Positions 1 to 7,366 of a stretch of 51,638 nucleotides of DNA are shown piece after piece. Source of the stretch: CAYPEZ01 sp964622275 (GTDB lineage Bacteria; Patescibacteriota; Minisyncoccia; Phycocordibacterales; UBA6899). A program made the position numbers and the translations under genes. Where the stretch lies: the NCBI GenBank assembly GCA_964622275.1, contig CAZUMX010000003.1, positions 1 through 51,638 on the forward strand. Direction: 5' to 3'. Positions within the stretch are counted from its first letter, which is position 1. Every line of letters starts with the position of its first letter. Under the pieces are notes generated by a model. It searched no databases and had not been told where the DNA came from. It saw only the letters and a list, made by a program, of their open reading frames with translations.

Positions 1-12
1 GTGGATTGAAAC
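1..12. CRISPR. Possible 3' end of a CRISPR repeat at window edge
   Basis: The first 12 bases, GTGGATTGAAAC, equal the conserved 3' terminus of many class 1 CRISPR repeats (type I-C repeats end this way). Only this end lies in the window and no second copy occurs downstream, so it could be the last repeat of an array to the left or a chance match. Confidence 0.35.
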
Positions 13-182
13 TGCAACATCGACTCCATAATATCGCTCTACAGAGCCATATTTTCGATTCTTGTCGAGTGTTGCTTTTTCTCTGGGGGAGAGTAGAGTG
101 TGTTCTATATCGTTCCTTTGTGTGTCGTATATTTATCCTTTTCTCGCACATCATTGCGAGTATTATTCACTGTATTCAGTTT

Positions 183-692
183 ATGAATAACAAAAAACAG
201 TTCTCTCGTGCTACTCGAGGTTTCACTCTTATTGAAATTCTCGTCGTTATCGGGATCATTGCGCTTCTTGCAACGATCGTTATAGTTGCTGTGAACCCCG
301 CAAAGCAATTTGCTCAAGCACGCAACTCACAGCGTACTTCAAATGTGAACGCCATTCTTAACGCAGTCGGTCAACGCATGGCTGACAATAAAGGCGTGTT
401 TGAAGGTACATTTACTATCGGCGGAAACACATATACATGTGGTCCCATTAATACTGCAACAACGACTGTCAATACAACTATGGCAGCAGATACAACAACC
501 CTAACAGGTGATCTTGGGTGTCTCACTCCAACGTATATTGCACAACTTCCAATTGATCCAACAAACCCAGCAGCACCTTCTACCGGATACTCCATTCATC
601 AGAATGCGATTAAACAGGTGACGGTGTGTGCTACTGCAGCAGCGGCTGAAACAGCTATTCCAAACGCTGGGAATATTTGCGTCACACGATAG
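183..692 (+). CDS. Type IV prepilin-like protein (major pilin/pseudopilin class)
   Basis: Predicted 169-residue type IV pilin or pseudopilin, a subunit of an extracellular filament anchored by its N-terminal helix. The start at 183 is chosen over the longer upstream frame because it gives a short basic leader (MNNKKQFSRATRG) followed by the prepilin peptidase site G|FTLIE with glutamate at mature position 5, then a roughly 25-residue hydrophobic helix ending near AVNPAKQ. The rest is a threonine- and alanine-rich globular head with four cysteines (YTC, LGC, TVC and NIC contexts) that could form two disulfides outside the cell. It stands alone with no assembly ATPase or platform gene nearby and ends at a hairpin terminator. 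Pilins are common in Patescibacteria and are linked to host attachment and DNA uptake; which applies here is unknown. Confidence 0.9.
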   Translation: MNNKKQFSRATRGFTLIEILVVIGIIALLATIVIVAVNPAKQFAQARNSQRTSNVNAILNAVGQRMADNKGVFEGTFTIGGNTYTCGPINTATTTVNTTMAADTTTLTGDLGCLTPTYIAQLPIDPTNPAAPSTGYSIHQNAIKQVTVCATAAAAETAIPNAGNICVTR

Positions 693-713
693 TAATACTG
701 ACAAGAAATAATA

Positions 714-742
714 AAAAACTCCGCCTTGAGGGCGGAGTTTTT
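714..742. terminator. Bidirectional intrinsic terminator
   Basis: A 12-bp perfect stem (714-725 with 731-742) and a 5-base loop, with A-run on the left and T-run on the right, lies between the convergent pilin and DUF805 genes and can serve both. Confidence 0.85.
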
Positions 743-758
743 TATTGGAAAGATATGT

Positions 759-1304
759 TTAAGTGTTAAGCACTGCTCTAAAGAACTCTCGCTTTGGATC
801 TGGTGCTTCACCATACATATTTGCTCCCGCATTTCCCTTGATCCAGCAGAGATACACCATTACGAGAAGGGAAAGGAGTCCCAAGAGTCCAACAAGTCCT
901 AGCATTCCTACGAATCCTGCAATCGAATTATTCATCATTGCCATACTACCACCACCAAGGACACCGAGCATTGGCGCAAAGAAGACGAGCGAATACCATC
1001 CAGATTTTCCAATGTCATGGAATCGGCGAATGGCCATGCCGATACCTAGTACGCTGAGTGCGAGACTGAGGATCGATCCAATGAGCGGAATATGTCCAAA
1101 AACATAGTTCCCGACAATAGATATCACAGCAAAATAAAAGTAATTGACGTTATCAATGCGACCCTGAAAGAGTTTTTCAATACTAAATCCTGCTGTCGCT
1201 GCCTTAGCACGATTTGCAACTTGTTGAAGGTCAGCTTGAGCGTTTTGTGTCGAACCCTGTTGGTTCGATTGTGCCTGGCCCTGAGTGTTTTCTTGTGAAT
1301 CCAT
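759..1304 (-). CDS. DUF805 family membrane protein
   Basis: 181 residues. A glutamine-rich cytoplasmic N-terminus (about residues 1-35) precedes a DUF805 domain: the GRI motif after FQ, several hydrophobic helices, the family signature RRFHDIGKSGWY between the second and third helices, and a C-terminal KGNAGANMYGE segment that matches the usual GxxGxNKYG ending. DUF805 proteins (YhaH family) are inner-membrane proteins of unknown function. The gene is convergent with the pilin gene and shares its terminator. Upstream of the start the strand is AT-rich with TATA-like hexamers close to the ATG and no clear Shine-Dalgarno sequence. Confidence 0.85.
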   Translation of the reverse strand: MDSQENTQGQAQSNQQGSTQNAQADLQQVANRAKAATAGFSIEKLFQGRIDNVNYFYFAVISIVGNYVFGHIPLIGSILSLALSVLGIGMAIRRFHDIGKSGWYSLVFFAPMLGVLGGGSMAMMNNSIAGFVGMLGLVGLLGLLSLLVMVYLCWIKGNAGANMYGEAPDPKREFFRAVLNT

Positions 1305-1379
1305 AGTGGGATATATATGAATAATGACAGGTATTATTATCGCTCTTTATAGAAGGATAATCAACCTCTCTGCAGCGAA

Positions 1380-2174
1380 CTACCCCTCGTTGAGTGTTGC
1401 GCGGGTTTTGGGTCCAAGTATGCCAATGGGGTCTATGCCTTTTGCTTTTTGAAACGCAACAAGAGCGCGCTTTGTCGCTGAGCCAAAATATCCTGTATTC
1501 GATGGATGTGTAAAAAAACCAAGAGAGCGGAGACGTTTTTGAAGTTCTTTTACTTCTTCTCCTTCAGAACCAAGAACAAGACGTTTTGTGAAAATAAACT
1601 TACTCACAAGAGGTTCCGGGGCCATAAGTGTTGTCGATGCCGAAGACAAAAAGCTGACGTAAGCAGACAAGAGACTCTCATAAGGGTTTATGAGCCCACT
1701 GGGCGAATACATTTCAAAGTGAAGATGTGCGCCCACGTCTTCAGCATTTCCACTATCTCCAACCCATCCAATGTGCTGTCCTCGTGCGACTCGAGCGCCC
1801 TCAGTAAGCCCTGGAGCATAAGCGTTAGCCACTCCTCCTGCGTTGTCGTCGGTTCCAGGGGTGTCATTATTGATATGAAGATATTTATACGTATATCCAT
1901 CATCGCTGGCGATAGAAATTTCGTATCCCCACGATGGTTCACTTTGGGGGAGATAGTGCACAATACCATCAGATACTGAAATGATCGGTGTCATTTTGGG
2001 AACAATGATATCAATCCCTTTATGTGCGTGCCCAGCACGAGGTTCCCCAAAGTCGTCTCGGAATTGAGAAATAATTTGAAGTGGAAATGTGATGTGATGT
2101 GTCTCTGCGTGAGCAACGATGGGAACAAACACCATGCTCAAAAAAGAAAAAAGTATTGAGGTGACAATCTTCAT
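1380..2174 (-). CDS. Secreted M23 peptidase with C-terminal peptidoglycan-binding domain
   Basis: 264 residues. A signal peptide of about 23 residues ends at AHA-E. The LytM/M23 zinc endopeptidase domain (about 35-165) shows the first metal ligands in HAHKGIDI (H-x3-D) and the second pair in HLHFEMYSP (HxH). Residues 195-262 form a peptidoglycan-binding type 1 domain (EVKELQKRLRSLGF, then a YFGSATKRALVAFQ helix and a GPKTRATL end). The expected role is cleavage of peptide cross-links in the wall outside the membrane during growth or separation. The order, catalytic domain first and binding domain last, is seen in other Gram-positive-like envelopes. It is encoded next to the SET-domain gene on the same strand, with a 25-base gap. 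Confidence 0.9.
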   Translation of the reverse strand: MKIVTSILFSFLSMVFVPIVAHAETHHITFPLQIISQFRDDFGEPRAGHAHKGIDIIVPKMTPIISVSDGIVHYLPQSEPSWGYEISIASDDGYTYKYLHINNDTPGTDDNAGGVANAYAPGLTEGARVARGQHIGWVGDSGNAEDVGAHLHFEMYSPSGLINPYESLLSAYVSFLSSASTTLMAPEPLVSKFIFTKRLVLGSEGEEVKELQKRLRSLGFFTHPSNTGYFGSATKRALVAFQKAKGIDPIGILGPKTRATLNEG

Positions 2175-2199
2175 AGATATGTTGTGTGTTGGGAGCTTT

Positions 2200-2637
2200 C
2201 TAGAGTATGTCCTCTGGAGGGGATTTCGTCACATATGAGCAGGACGTGCAGCGACATCGACCCCTTGAGAGATGTTCTTTCCAATATTCCTCACCATAAT
2301 CGTAGGTGATTTCTTCTCCTCTGCGTATCTTCCTCCGAGAACGAATCCATGCGCGTTTTGCATATGTATATGCTTCTGCGTTAGGTCGACATGAGTGGTT
2401 AATGTACCGTGCTGTGTTCCACCTTGGAGCTCCATCAATATCCATATGACGATCAATCTCAAAAATATACCGATCGCTCTTTTTGTCATCTGGTTCATCA
2501 ATCATGACACGACCAACATACTCAATAATTTTTATCCCTTTTGGGATTTCTTCTTCAGCATAGAGCCCGAGGCCTGTTCGTGAGCGTTTGACCTTTACTC
2601 GGAAGAGCGGTGGGCTTGCACGTCGTTCAGAAATCAT
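2200..2637 (-). CDS. SET-domain protein (putative lysine methyltransferase)
   Basis: 145 residues forming little more than a SET domain. Visible motifs: GLGLYAEEEIPKG at the N-terminus (SET-N strand), RYINHSCRPNAEA (the SAM-binding NHSCxPN motif in the pseudoknot), GEEITYDYGEEYW (catalytic tyrosine region) and a post-SET-like cysteine cluster CRCTSC. The family uses S-adenosylmethionine to methylate lysine side chains; bacterial members are few, and most known targets are chromatin or ribosomal proteins. The target here cannot be told from the sequence. A CATAAT hexamer (2645-2650, read on the minus strand) lies 7 bases before the ATG, and there is no Shine-Dalgarno sequence, so the mRNA is probably leaderless. 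Confidence 0.88.
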   Translation of the reverse strand: MISERRASPPLFRVKVKRSRTGLGLYAEEEIPKGIKIIEYVGRVMIDEPDDKKSDRYIFEIDRHMDIDGAPRWNTARYINHSCRPNAEAYTYAKRAWIRSRRKIRRGEEITYDYGEEYWKEHLSRGRCRCTSCSYVTKSPPEDIL

Positions 2638-2734
2638 GCGCGCTATTATGCACGATATTCACGAAATTGTTGAGTGTCGTTCACGTAGAAAATTATTCGG
2701 AGAGAATGCATTTGTGTGTTAACATAGGCACCCT

Positions 2735-4153
2735 ATGGCTTATATCAAAAAGACAAAAATTGTTGCGACCATCGGCCCAGCTTCTGAGCATCGTCAGACT
2801 CTTAGGGCAATGCTTCGTGCAGGAATGAATGTTGTCAGAGTGAACTGCGCTCACGGGGATCATGCTGAATGGGGAAGACGCATCGAAACAGTGAGAGAAG
2901 CTGCTCGCCAAGAGAAGAGCAATGTTGCCATACTCCTAGATTTGTCAGGGCCAAAGATTCGCACGGGAGATTTTGAAACTGAAACAGTGACCCTTAAAAA
3001 AGGACAATCTTTTGTTTTTACAACTCAAAAAGGAAAAGGCGATCAGCATCATGTGTGGGTGAACTATATAAAATTTCCAAAAGAAGTTCGCCCAGAGATG
3101 GATATCATGCTTGATGATGGAAAACTTGTCTTTCGAGTTGAAAAGACAACACGGAACGCCGTACACACACGCGTCATCATTGGTGGGACCATTCGCGGGC
3201 GTCGTGGAGTAAATGTTCCTCATGCACATCTCTCCATCTCGACCATTACCGCTAAAGACAAAAAAGATATTGCGTTTGGTATCCGCGCTGGCGTCGATCT
3301 TTTTGCACTATCGTTTGTTCGTCACGAAAAAGACATCATATCGCTACGACGCATGTTGCGTGAGAGGCATACACTCGCAGGAATAGTCGCAAAAATCGAG
3401 ACACGTGGTGCGATGGAGCGACTCTCTGAAATCGTAAAGGTGAGCGACGCAGTGATGGTGGCGCGTGGAGATCTTGCAGTGGAAATTCCCAAAGAAGAAG
3501 TTCCACTTGCACAAAAGCAGATCATTCGTGCCGCAGGAGATGCTGGGAAAATCGTGATTACCGCCACGCAAATGCTTGATTCGATGACCACACAATCCAC
3601 TCCTACGCGTGCTGAGGTCGGAGATGTTGCAAATGCAATCTTTGACGGGACCGACGCTGTCATGTTGTCCCAAGAATCTGCGATGGGCGTCGACCCTGTC
3701 CATGTGGTCAACACCATGGCATTAATTGCCGAGCGAACAGAACAAAGTGGGCTATACCACCAGAGTGTTCAACGATTTTCCCATGTCGAAGGAATTGTCG
3801 ACACGGTTTCGTCTGCTGTTGCACGTGCTGTTGGGTTGTCGGGAGCAGTAGCTATTGTCGCACTATCAGAATCCGGATTCACCCCAGGGATGATTGCGCG
3901 CCATAAGCCAATTGTCCCAGTACTCGCACTCACTCCTCGCGAGAATACACACAGAAAGCTTTCACTCACATACGGGGTCACGTCACACATGATTCAGCCA
4001 GTAGAAGACATGCACGCTGCATTGCGCATCGCACGTCAGGAACTTTTACGTACCAAGATGGCAAAGAAAGGAGATACGTTCATTCTCGTGTGTGGAATGC
4101 CGTTTGGAAATACAGGCGGGACAAATACGATGGTGATAGAGAAGGTCAGCTAA
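2735..4153 (+). CDS. pyk: Pyruvate kinase
   Basis: 472 residues, the usual length for a bacterial pyruvate kinase that lacks the extra C-terminal PEP-utiliser domain. It transfers phosphate from phosphoenolpyruvate to ADP at the end of glycolysis. Visible motifs: KIVATIGPAS at the N-terminus, the catalytic-lysine segment VAKIETRGAMERL, metal and substrate ligands in VARGDLAVEIP, and VITATQMLDSM. Two features are odd: the cation loop reads DLSGPKIRTG, with lysine where K+-dependent enzymes have glutamate, and RVNCAHG replaces the common RLNFSHG. Both suggest K+-independence. The start has a TAACAT hexamer (2720-2725) 9 bases upstream and no Shine-Dalgarno sequence. It is convergent with the cupin gene. 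Confidence 0.95.
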   Translation: MAYIKKTKIVATIGPASEHRQTLRAMLRAGMNVVRVNCAHGDHAEWGRRIETVREAARQEKSNVAILLDLSGPKIRTGDFETETVTLKKGQSFVFTTQKGKGDQHHVWVNYIKFPKEVRPEMDIMLDDGKLVFRVEKTTRNAVHTRVIIGGTIRGRRGVNVPHAHLSISTITAKDKKDIAFGIRAGVDLFALSFVRHEKDIISLRRMLRERHTLAGIVAKIETRGAMERLSEIVKVSDAVMVARGDLAVEIPKEEVPLAQKQIIRAAGDAGKIVITATQMLDSMTTQSTPTRAEVGDVANAIFDGTDAVMLSQESAMGVDPVHVVNTMALIAERTEQSGLYHQSVQRFSHVEGIVDTVSSAVARAVGLSGAVAIVALSESGFTPGMIARHKPIVPVLALTPRENTHRKLSLTYGVTSHMIQPVEDMHAALRIARQELLRTKMAKKGDTFILVCGMPFGNTGGTNTMVIEKVS

Positions 4154-4159
4154 TTAACC

Positions 4160-4555
4160 CTAGGGAGTTGTTTTTCCATCAAAATGTTCTTCGTCGTGCT
4201 CTGCCTCTGATTTTGTCTTGTGAATTGTTCCGTCTTTGTGGTGAGGTGGGACGTAGATGGTATAGAGCTTCATTGGTCCTGTTGATGCATTAATGATGTT
4301 GTGTTTCGCCCCCATAGGAACAACGACGACACTGCCATCTTCGATCTTGCATGACTCTCCGTTGATAATGGCGGTCCCAGATCCTTGTTCTATACGGATA
4401 AATTGGTCGACATCTTCATGGACTTCCTCACCGATGTCTTCTCCTGGAAGAAGTGACATAACGACAATCTGGAGGTGATTGTTGGTATAAAGGACTTGGC
4501 GAAAATACGCATTCTGGAGAGCAAGCTTTTCAATATTTTTTACGTAGGCTTTCAT
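4160..4555 (-). CDS. Single-domain cupin protein
   Basis: 131 residues from the chosen ATG at 4555; a longer start at 4594 would add 13 residues unlike the family. One beta-barrel cupin domain is visible: GEDIGEEVHEDVDQFIRIEQG (the first cupin motif, with histidine and glutamate metal ligands) and VPMGAKHNIINAS (the second motif with its histidine). The tail is rich in histidine and acidic residues (HHKDGTIHKTK, EAEHDEEHF). Such small cupins bind a metal and have varied roles, so substrate and function are unknown. It follows the MFS exporter on the same strand by 54 bases and probably shares its transcript. Confidence 0.82.
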   Translation of the reverse strand: MKAYVKNIEKLALQNAYFRQVLYTNNHLQIVVMSLLPGEDIGEEVHEDVDQFIRIEQGSGTAIINGESCKIEDGSVVVVPMGAKHNIINASTGPMKLYTIYVPPHHKDGTIHKTKSEAEHDEEHFDGKTTP

Positions 4556-4609
4556 ATACCCTACTATACCTACGCATCTCCAAAAAAGTGACATTTTGCG
4601 TCTCTATAT

Positions 4610-5821
4610 TTATGAGTGTTTATGTGAGCGCATGACGTATGCTGCGATAAAGACGAGCAGTGCCCCAACAAGAAATGTTCCTGTAAGACCCAATACTCCT
4701 GATACCACTCCAGCTGCGAGTGGTGCCAGTGCATTACTGAGTGCTTGAAGTGACCCATTGATGCCCAGTGCTGCCCCTTGGCGTTCGCTCGAAACCCCTT
4801 TTGAAATAATCGCAGGAAGAGCAGTAGAAATAATACTCATACTGCCTGCCATGAGTGGCATCGTTGCGTAGAGGTATGCCTCATGTGGAACAAGGCCCTG
4901 GAGAGCGATGCTTACACCAAGCACGGGGAATGCCCAGAGCAATAATGTCCGTTCGTTGTATCGAGAAGATACTATGCGTACGATCACGGTCTGGCCGAAG
5001 ATAATCCATACACCCACAAGTGCAAAGTAAATCCCCGTTGAGGTTTCTGAGAATCCAAATCGTTCAGCAAGATAGATTGAACTAAATGAGGTAAAAAAGG
5101 CGAATCCAAGCATTGAAAGGAATGATGCTCCGTATGCGGGCTTCACATCACGATCTGTCATCGCTTGGCGGATATTGTGAAATGCTTTGAAGAGTGGGAT
5201 TGCTCCTTTGTGTTCTTTTGCGACGTGCGTCTCAGGGAAACGGAAAAAGAGGAGCGAGAGATTGATGATGCCAAGAATTCCCGCACACAAAAATGGTGCT
5301 GAGGGGACGCCAGTAGTTCCGGCGATCCATCCGCCCAAGAGGGGTCCAAGAATAAATCCGATCCCGAACGCTGCGCCGATCATTCCAAAATTTTTTGCTC
5401 GATCTTTTGGCTCTGTCACGTCAGCGACTGCCGCCTGTGCGATCGAAAAATTCGCTCCGGCAATGCCAGCGACCATTCGTGAAATAAGAATTAAAAGAAT
5501 AGAACGAATTTCGATTCCAAACGCAAAGACGAGGTTGGATATAGCTAAAGTTCCCACACCAAGCGCCAGCAATTTTTTTCTGCCATAGAGATCAGAGAGC
5601 TCACCAAGGATAGGCGATGCGAGGAATTGCATAAGCCCAAAGAGTGCGGTGATGAGTCCCGCAATGATGTATCGTGCATGCTCACTGTATGAAGCAAGGA
5701 GAAAAGACGAGGATGTGGGGTCTGTAAAGAGGGAGGGAATGACAGGGATCAGCATTCCCACTCCAATCATGTCAAGAAGGAGTGTGAAAAAGAGGACTGG
5801 GAGTATCGATTTTTTATGCAT
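4610..5821 (-). CDS. MFS transporter, TetA/DHA1-like drug:H+ antiporter
   Basis: 403 residues from the ATG at 5821. Twelve hydrophobic helices can be followed. MFS motif A is present between helices 2 and 3 (GELSDLYGRKKLLALG), and an antiporter motif C-like segment GAAFGIGFILGPLLGG lies in helix 5, which places it in the drug:H+ antiporter-1 group near TetA and Bmr. The acidic TM1 residue (LLLDMIGVGML) is present. It should export small hydrophobic compounds using the proton gradient; the substrate is unknown. The start is fixed by TATACT (5828-5833, minus strand) ending 6 bases before the ATG; the longer frame would run through this hexamer. It is divergent from the YdeI-like gene. Confidence 0.88.
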   Translation of the reverse strand: MHKKSILPVLFFTLLLDMIGVGMLIPVIPSLFTDPTSSSFLLASYSEHARYIIAGLITALFGLMQFLASPILGELSDLYGRKKLLALGVGTLAISNLVFAFGIEIRSILLILISRMVAGIAGANFSIAQAAVADVTEPKDRAKNFGMIGAAFGIGFILGPLLGGWIAGTTGVPSAPFLCAGILGIINLSLLFFRFPETHVAKEHKGAIPLFKAFHNIRQAMTDRDVKPAYGASFLSMLGFAFFTSFSSIYLAERFGFSETSTGIYFALVGVWIIFGQTVIVRIVSSRYNERTLLLWAFPVLGVSIALQGLVPHEAYLYATMPLMAGSMSIISTALPAIISKGVSSERQGAALGINGSLQALSNALAPLAAGVVSGVLGLTGTFLVGALLVFIAAYVMRSHKHS

Positions 5822-5878
5822 CCGGGGAGTATAGCAGATATGGTGAATATTTTTGATCTTCTGTGTACAATGTGCAAA

Positions 5879-6130
5879 ATGACTAAAGAGCACGCCAAAG
5901 AGAAACCCATTCACCGATTGCCAGAAGATTTTCGAAAGGCAATTTTTTCACACCAGGCCGTTGCGTCACTCTGGGAGGACATTACGCCACTCGCACGCAA
6001 TGAATGGATCTGTTGGGTGACCTCTGCAAAAAAAGATGATACCCGCGCCAAACGCATTGTTGTCGGTTTGGATAAGATGAAGAAGGGAATGCGCCGTCCA
6101 TGCTGTTGGGCAGGCTGCCCGCATCGGTGA
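5879..6130 (+). CDS. YdeI/OmpD-associated family protein
   Basis: 83 residues, corresponding to the C-terminal part of the YdeI / OmpD-associated (bacteriocin-protection) family. The hallmark helix-rich stretch is intact: LPEDFRKAIFSHQA, then ITPLARNEWICWVTSAKK, and a basic end GMRRPCCWAGCPHR. Proteins of this length with only this region are widespread and uncharacterised. The start at 5879 is chosen because TACAAT (5866-5871) lies 7 bases upstream, like other starts in the window, and because earlier in-frame ATGs overlap the divergent MFS promoter. The gene after it is on the other strand. Confidence 0.8.
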   Translation: MTKEHAKEKPIHRLPEDFRKAIFSHQAVASLWEDITPLARNEWICWVTSAKKDDTRAKRIVVGLDKMKKGMRRPCCWAGCPHR

Positions 6131-6188
6131 GGGGGTTTTATGCTTGGAAACTCCGCAGGTAAGTAAGTTTGCCTGCGTTCATTTTCTC

Positions 6189-6213
6189 AAAAAAGAAAAG
6201 CCCTATGAAGGGC
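6189..6213 (-). terminator. Intrinsic terminator, minus strand
   Basis: A short stem (6200-6204 with 6209-6213) is followed on the minus strand by a T-rich tract (6189-6199). It would end any transcript crossing the tRNA-like element. Confidence 0.6.
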
Positions 6214-6227
6214 ATGTCTTCTTGCTC

Positions 6228-6392
6228 AAAAACTCCGCAGGTAGGATTCGACTACAAGTTCCGCCTCGCCAGTCGCTTCGGTGGACTCGCAGCCCACCCC
6301 TCGCGGTTTCGCGTGCTCGCGAAACATCGCTGCGGTCTTCGAATCCTACCCGAGAAGCACTCAAGCGCTTCTCTCTGCGGAGTTCAAAAAAC
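6228..6392 (-). repeat. tRNA-Asn-derived inverted-repeat element
   Basis: About 165 bases without a gene. Both ends carry the acceptor-stem sequence of the neighbouring tRNA-Asn in opposite orientation (ACTCCGCAG and CTGCGGAGT), and each end also has an inverted copy of the T-arm sequence TAGGATTCGA. The right-hand part of the minus-strand reading, from TTGTAG through GGAGTT, repeats the tRNA-Asn 3' end with two bases missing in the T arm. Between lie further hairpins (TTTCGCGAGC/ACGCGAAA-like, GTGGGC/GTCCAC, and agaagc/gcttct). It is bounded by minus-strand terminators on both sides. It may be a decayed tRNA with an insertion, a tRNA-derived repeat, or a structured RNA. Confidence 0.6.
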
Positions 6393-6414
6393 TAAAGACC
6401 CCATAAATGGGGCC
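6386..6414 (-). terminator. Intrinsic terminator after tRNA-Asn
   Basis: A stem of five G-C/A-T pairs (6399-6403 with 6408-6412) with a T-rich tail on the minus strand lies 16 bases beyond the 3' end of tRNA-Asn. Confidence 0.65.
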
Positions 6415-6429
6415 TAAAGTTTTTGCGAA

Positions 6430-6501
6430 CTCCGCAGGTAGGATTCGAACCTACAACCAATACGTTAACAGCGTACTGCTCTACCATTGAGCTACTGCGG
6501 A
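6430..6501 (-). tRNA. tRNA-Asn (GTT)
   Basis: A 72-base cloverleaf on the minus strand. The acceptor stem is TCCGCAG with CTGCGGA and discriminator G. The D arm contains AGCTCAATGGTAGAGC, the anticodon loop reads CTGTTAA with anticodon GTT, and the T arm is TGTAGGTTCGAATCCTAC. The 3' CCA is not encoded, since the acceptor is followed by TTCGC, so it must be added by a nucleotidyltransferase. Confidence 0.95.
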
Positions 6502-6643
6502 ATACATTCCTTTACTAAAGGAATGATGGGATTCTAGCAAAAAATTCTCGCTTCGCAATAGTGAAGTCCCATGGAGGTACTTGACTTCTTTTTTAGATAT
6601 AGCAGTATCATTTCTGTCATTCACCAAAACCCTCGGAGGAAGA

Positions 6644-6814
6644 ATGAAGGGGAAACGACGAAACCACAAGAAGTACAGAAAGGCGGTGCGCGAATTCGAC
6701 CGCAAGCTGAAGCTTCGAGAAGAGAGAGAACATCAGCAGAATTTGAGGGCACTGGCTTATCCGATCGACTCCAATCGCCCGACATGGGAGCAATTGAGTC
6801 CAGGGGCATCATGA
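6644..6814 (+). CDS. Small basic orphan protein
   Basis: 56 residues, strongly basic and helical in its first half (KGKRRNHKKYRKAVREFDRK), polar in the second half, ending LSPGAS. Not recognised. The start is fixed by an excellent Shine-Dalgarno sequence, GGAGGA at 6634-6639, four bases before the ATG. The overlapping longer frames on this strand use the same DNA but lack such a site. A strong terminator follows immediately. The basic helix could bind RNA or DNA, but that is inference from composition only. Confidence 0.7.
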   Translation: MKGKRRNHKKYRKAVREFDRKLKLREEREHQQNLRALAYPIDSNRPTWEQLSPGAS

Positions 6815-6834
6815 TCGTCTAAGGCTTTCATTCA

Positions 6835-6875
6835 GCTCTCCTTGTCCACTGAGACAAGGAGAGCTTTTCTTTTTA
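6835..6875 (+). terminator. Strong intrinsic terminator
   Basis: A 12-bp perfect stem (6835-6846 with 6853-6864), 6-base loop and a TTTTCTTTTT tail end the 56-residue orphan unit. Confidence 0.9.
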
Positions 6876-6960
6876 AATAGGGTTATTATTAGTGATGGGT
6901 GGGGATAGGGATCCTCGCTCAACTTGTGGAGTCTTTATATACTTAATGGAGTAATATCAT

Positions 6961-7323
6961 ATGATGAAATATACACTGCAAGCGACAAAGATTGAGCACA
7001 CACCAGCTATTACTTCCTATATTGAAAAGAAATTAAAAGAGCTTGAGCGCGTCCTAGACACAAAAGATACGAGTATCCGCGCAACTCTTGAGGTAGGGAA
7101 GCTGACTCGCCACCACAAATCCGGAGATGTCTTCTTTGCTGAAATTAATCTTCATGCCATGCGCAAAAAGTGGCGTGCGGTTGAAGAGGCCGACGACCTT
7201 TATGCAGCGATCGATGCGATGAAAGATGCCATCACTCGTGAAGTAACCTCTGCAGAAAAGAAGGCTCGGGTGCAAAAACGCAAAGGGGCGCGTAAAGTAA
7301 AGTCGCAGATGCGAGGAGCATAA
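6961..7323 (+). CDS. hpf: Ribosome hibernation promoting factor (HPF/RaiA/YfiA family)
   Basis: 120 residues, the short form without the dimerising C-terminal domain. The fold can be followed: an initial beta strand (YTLQATKIEHTPAITSYIEKK), helix LKELERVL, strands SIRATLEVGKLTRHHKSG and VFFAEINLHA, then the conserved helix EADDLYAAIDAMKDAITREV and a basic tail (KKARVQKRKGARKVKSQ). The family binds the decoding centre of the 30S subunit in stationary phase and prevents mRNA and tRNA binding. Two ATG codons are adjacent at 6961 and 6964; a GGAG lies 10 bases upstream, and TATACT at 6938-6943 may be its -10 element. The cyclophilin gene follows in the same direction. Confidence 0.9.
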   Translation: MMKYTLQATKIEHTPAITSYIEKKLKELERVLDTKDTSIRATLEVGKLTRHHKSGDVFFAEINLHAMRKKWRAVEEADDLYAAIDAMKDAITREVTSAEKKARVQKRKGARKVKSQMRGA

Positions 7324-7366
7324 GACAGAAATATCACTTTATTCATTTTTAGTTCTTTCATCACTC

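Noticed and set aside
6144..6417. Two overlapping plus-strand frames of 82-83 residues
   Set aside because: They run through the tRNA-like element and terminators; their apparent protein sequence is only the reverse of structured RNA-like DNA, and no ribosome site is present.
6571..6822. 83-residue plus-strand frame overlapping the 56-residue orphan
   Set aside because: No ribosome site at its ATG, while the orphan frame starts four bases after GGAGGA.
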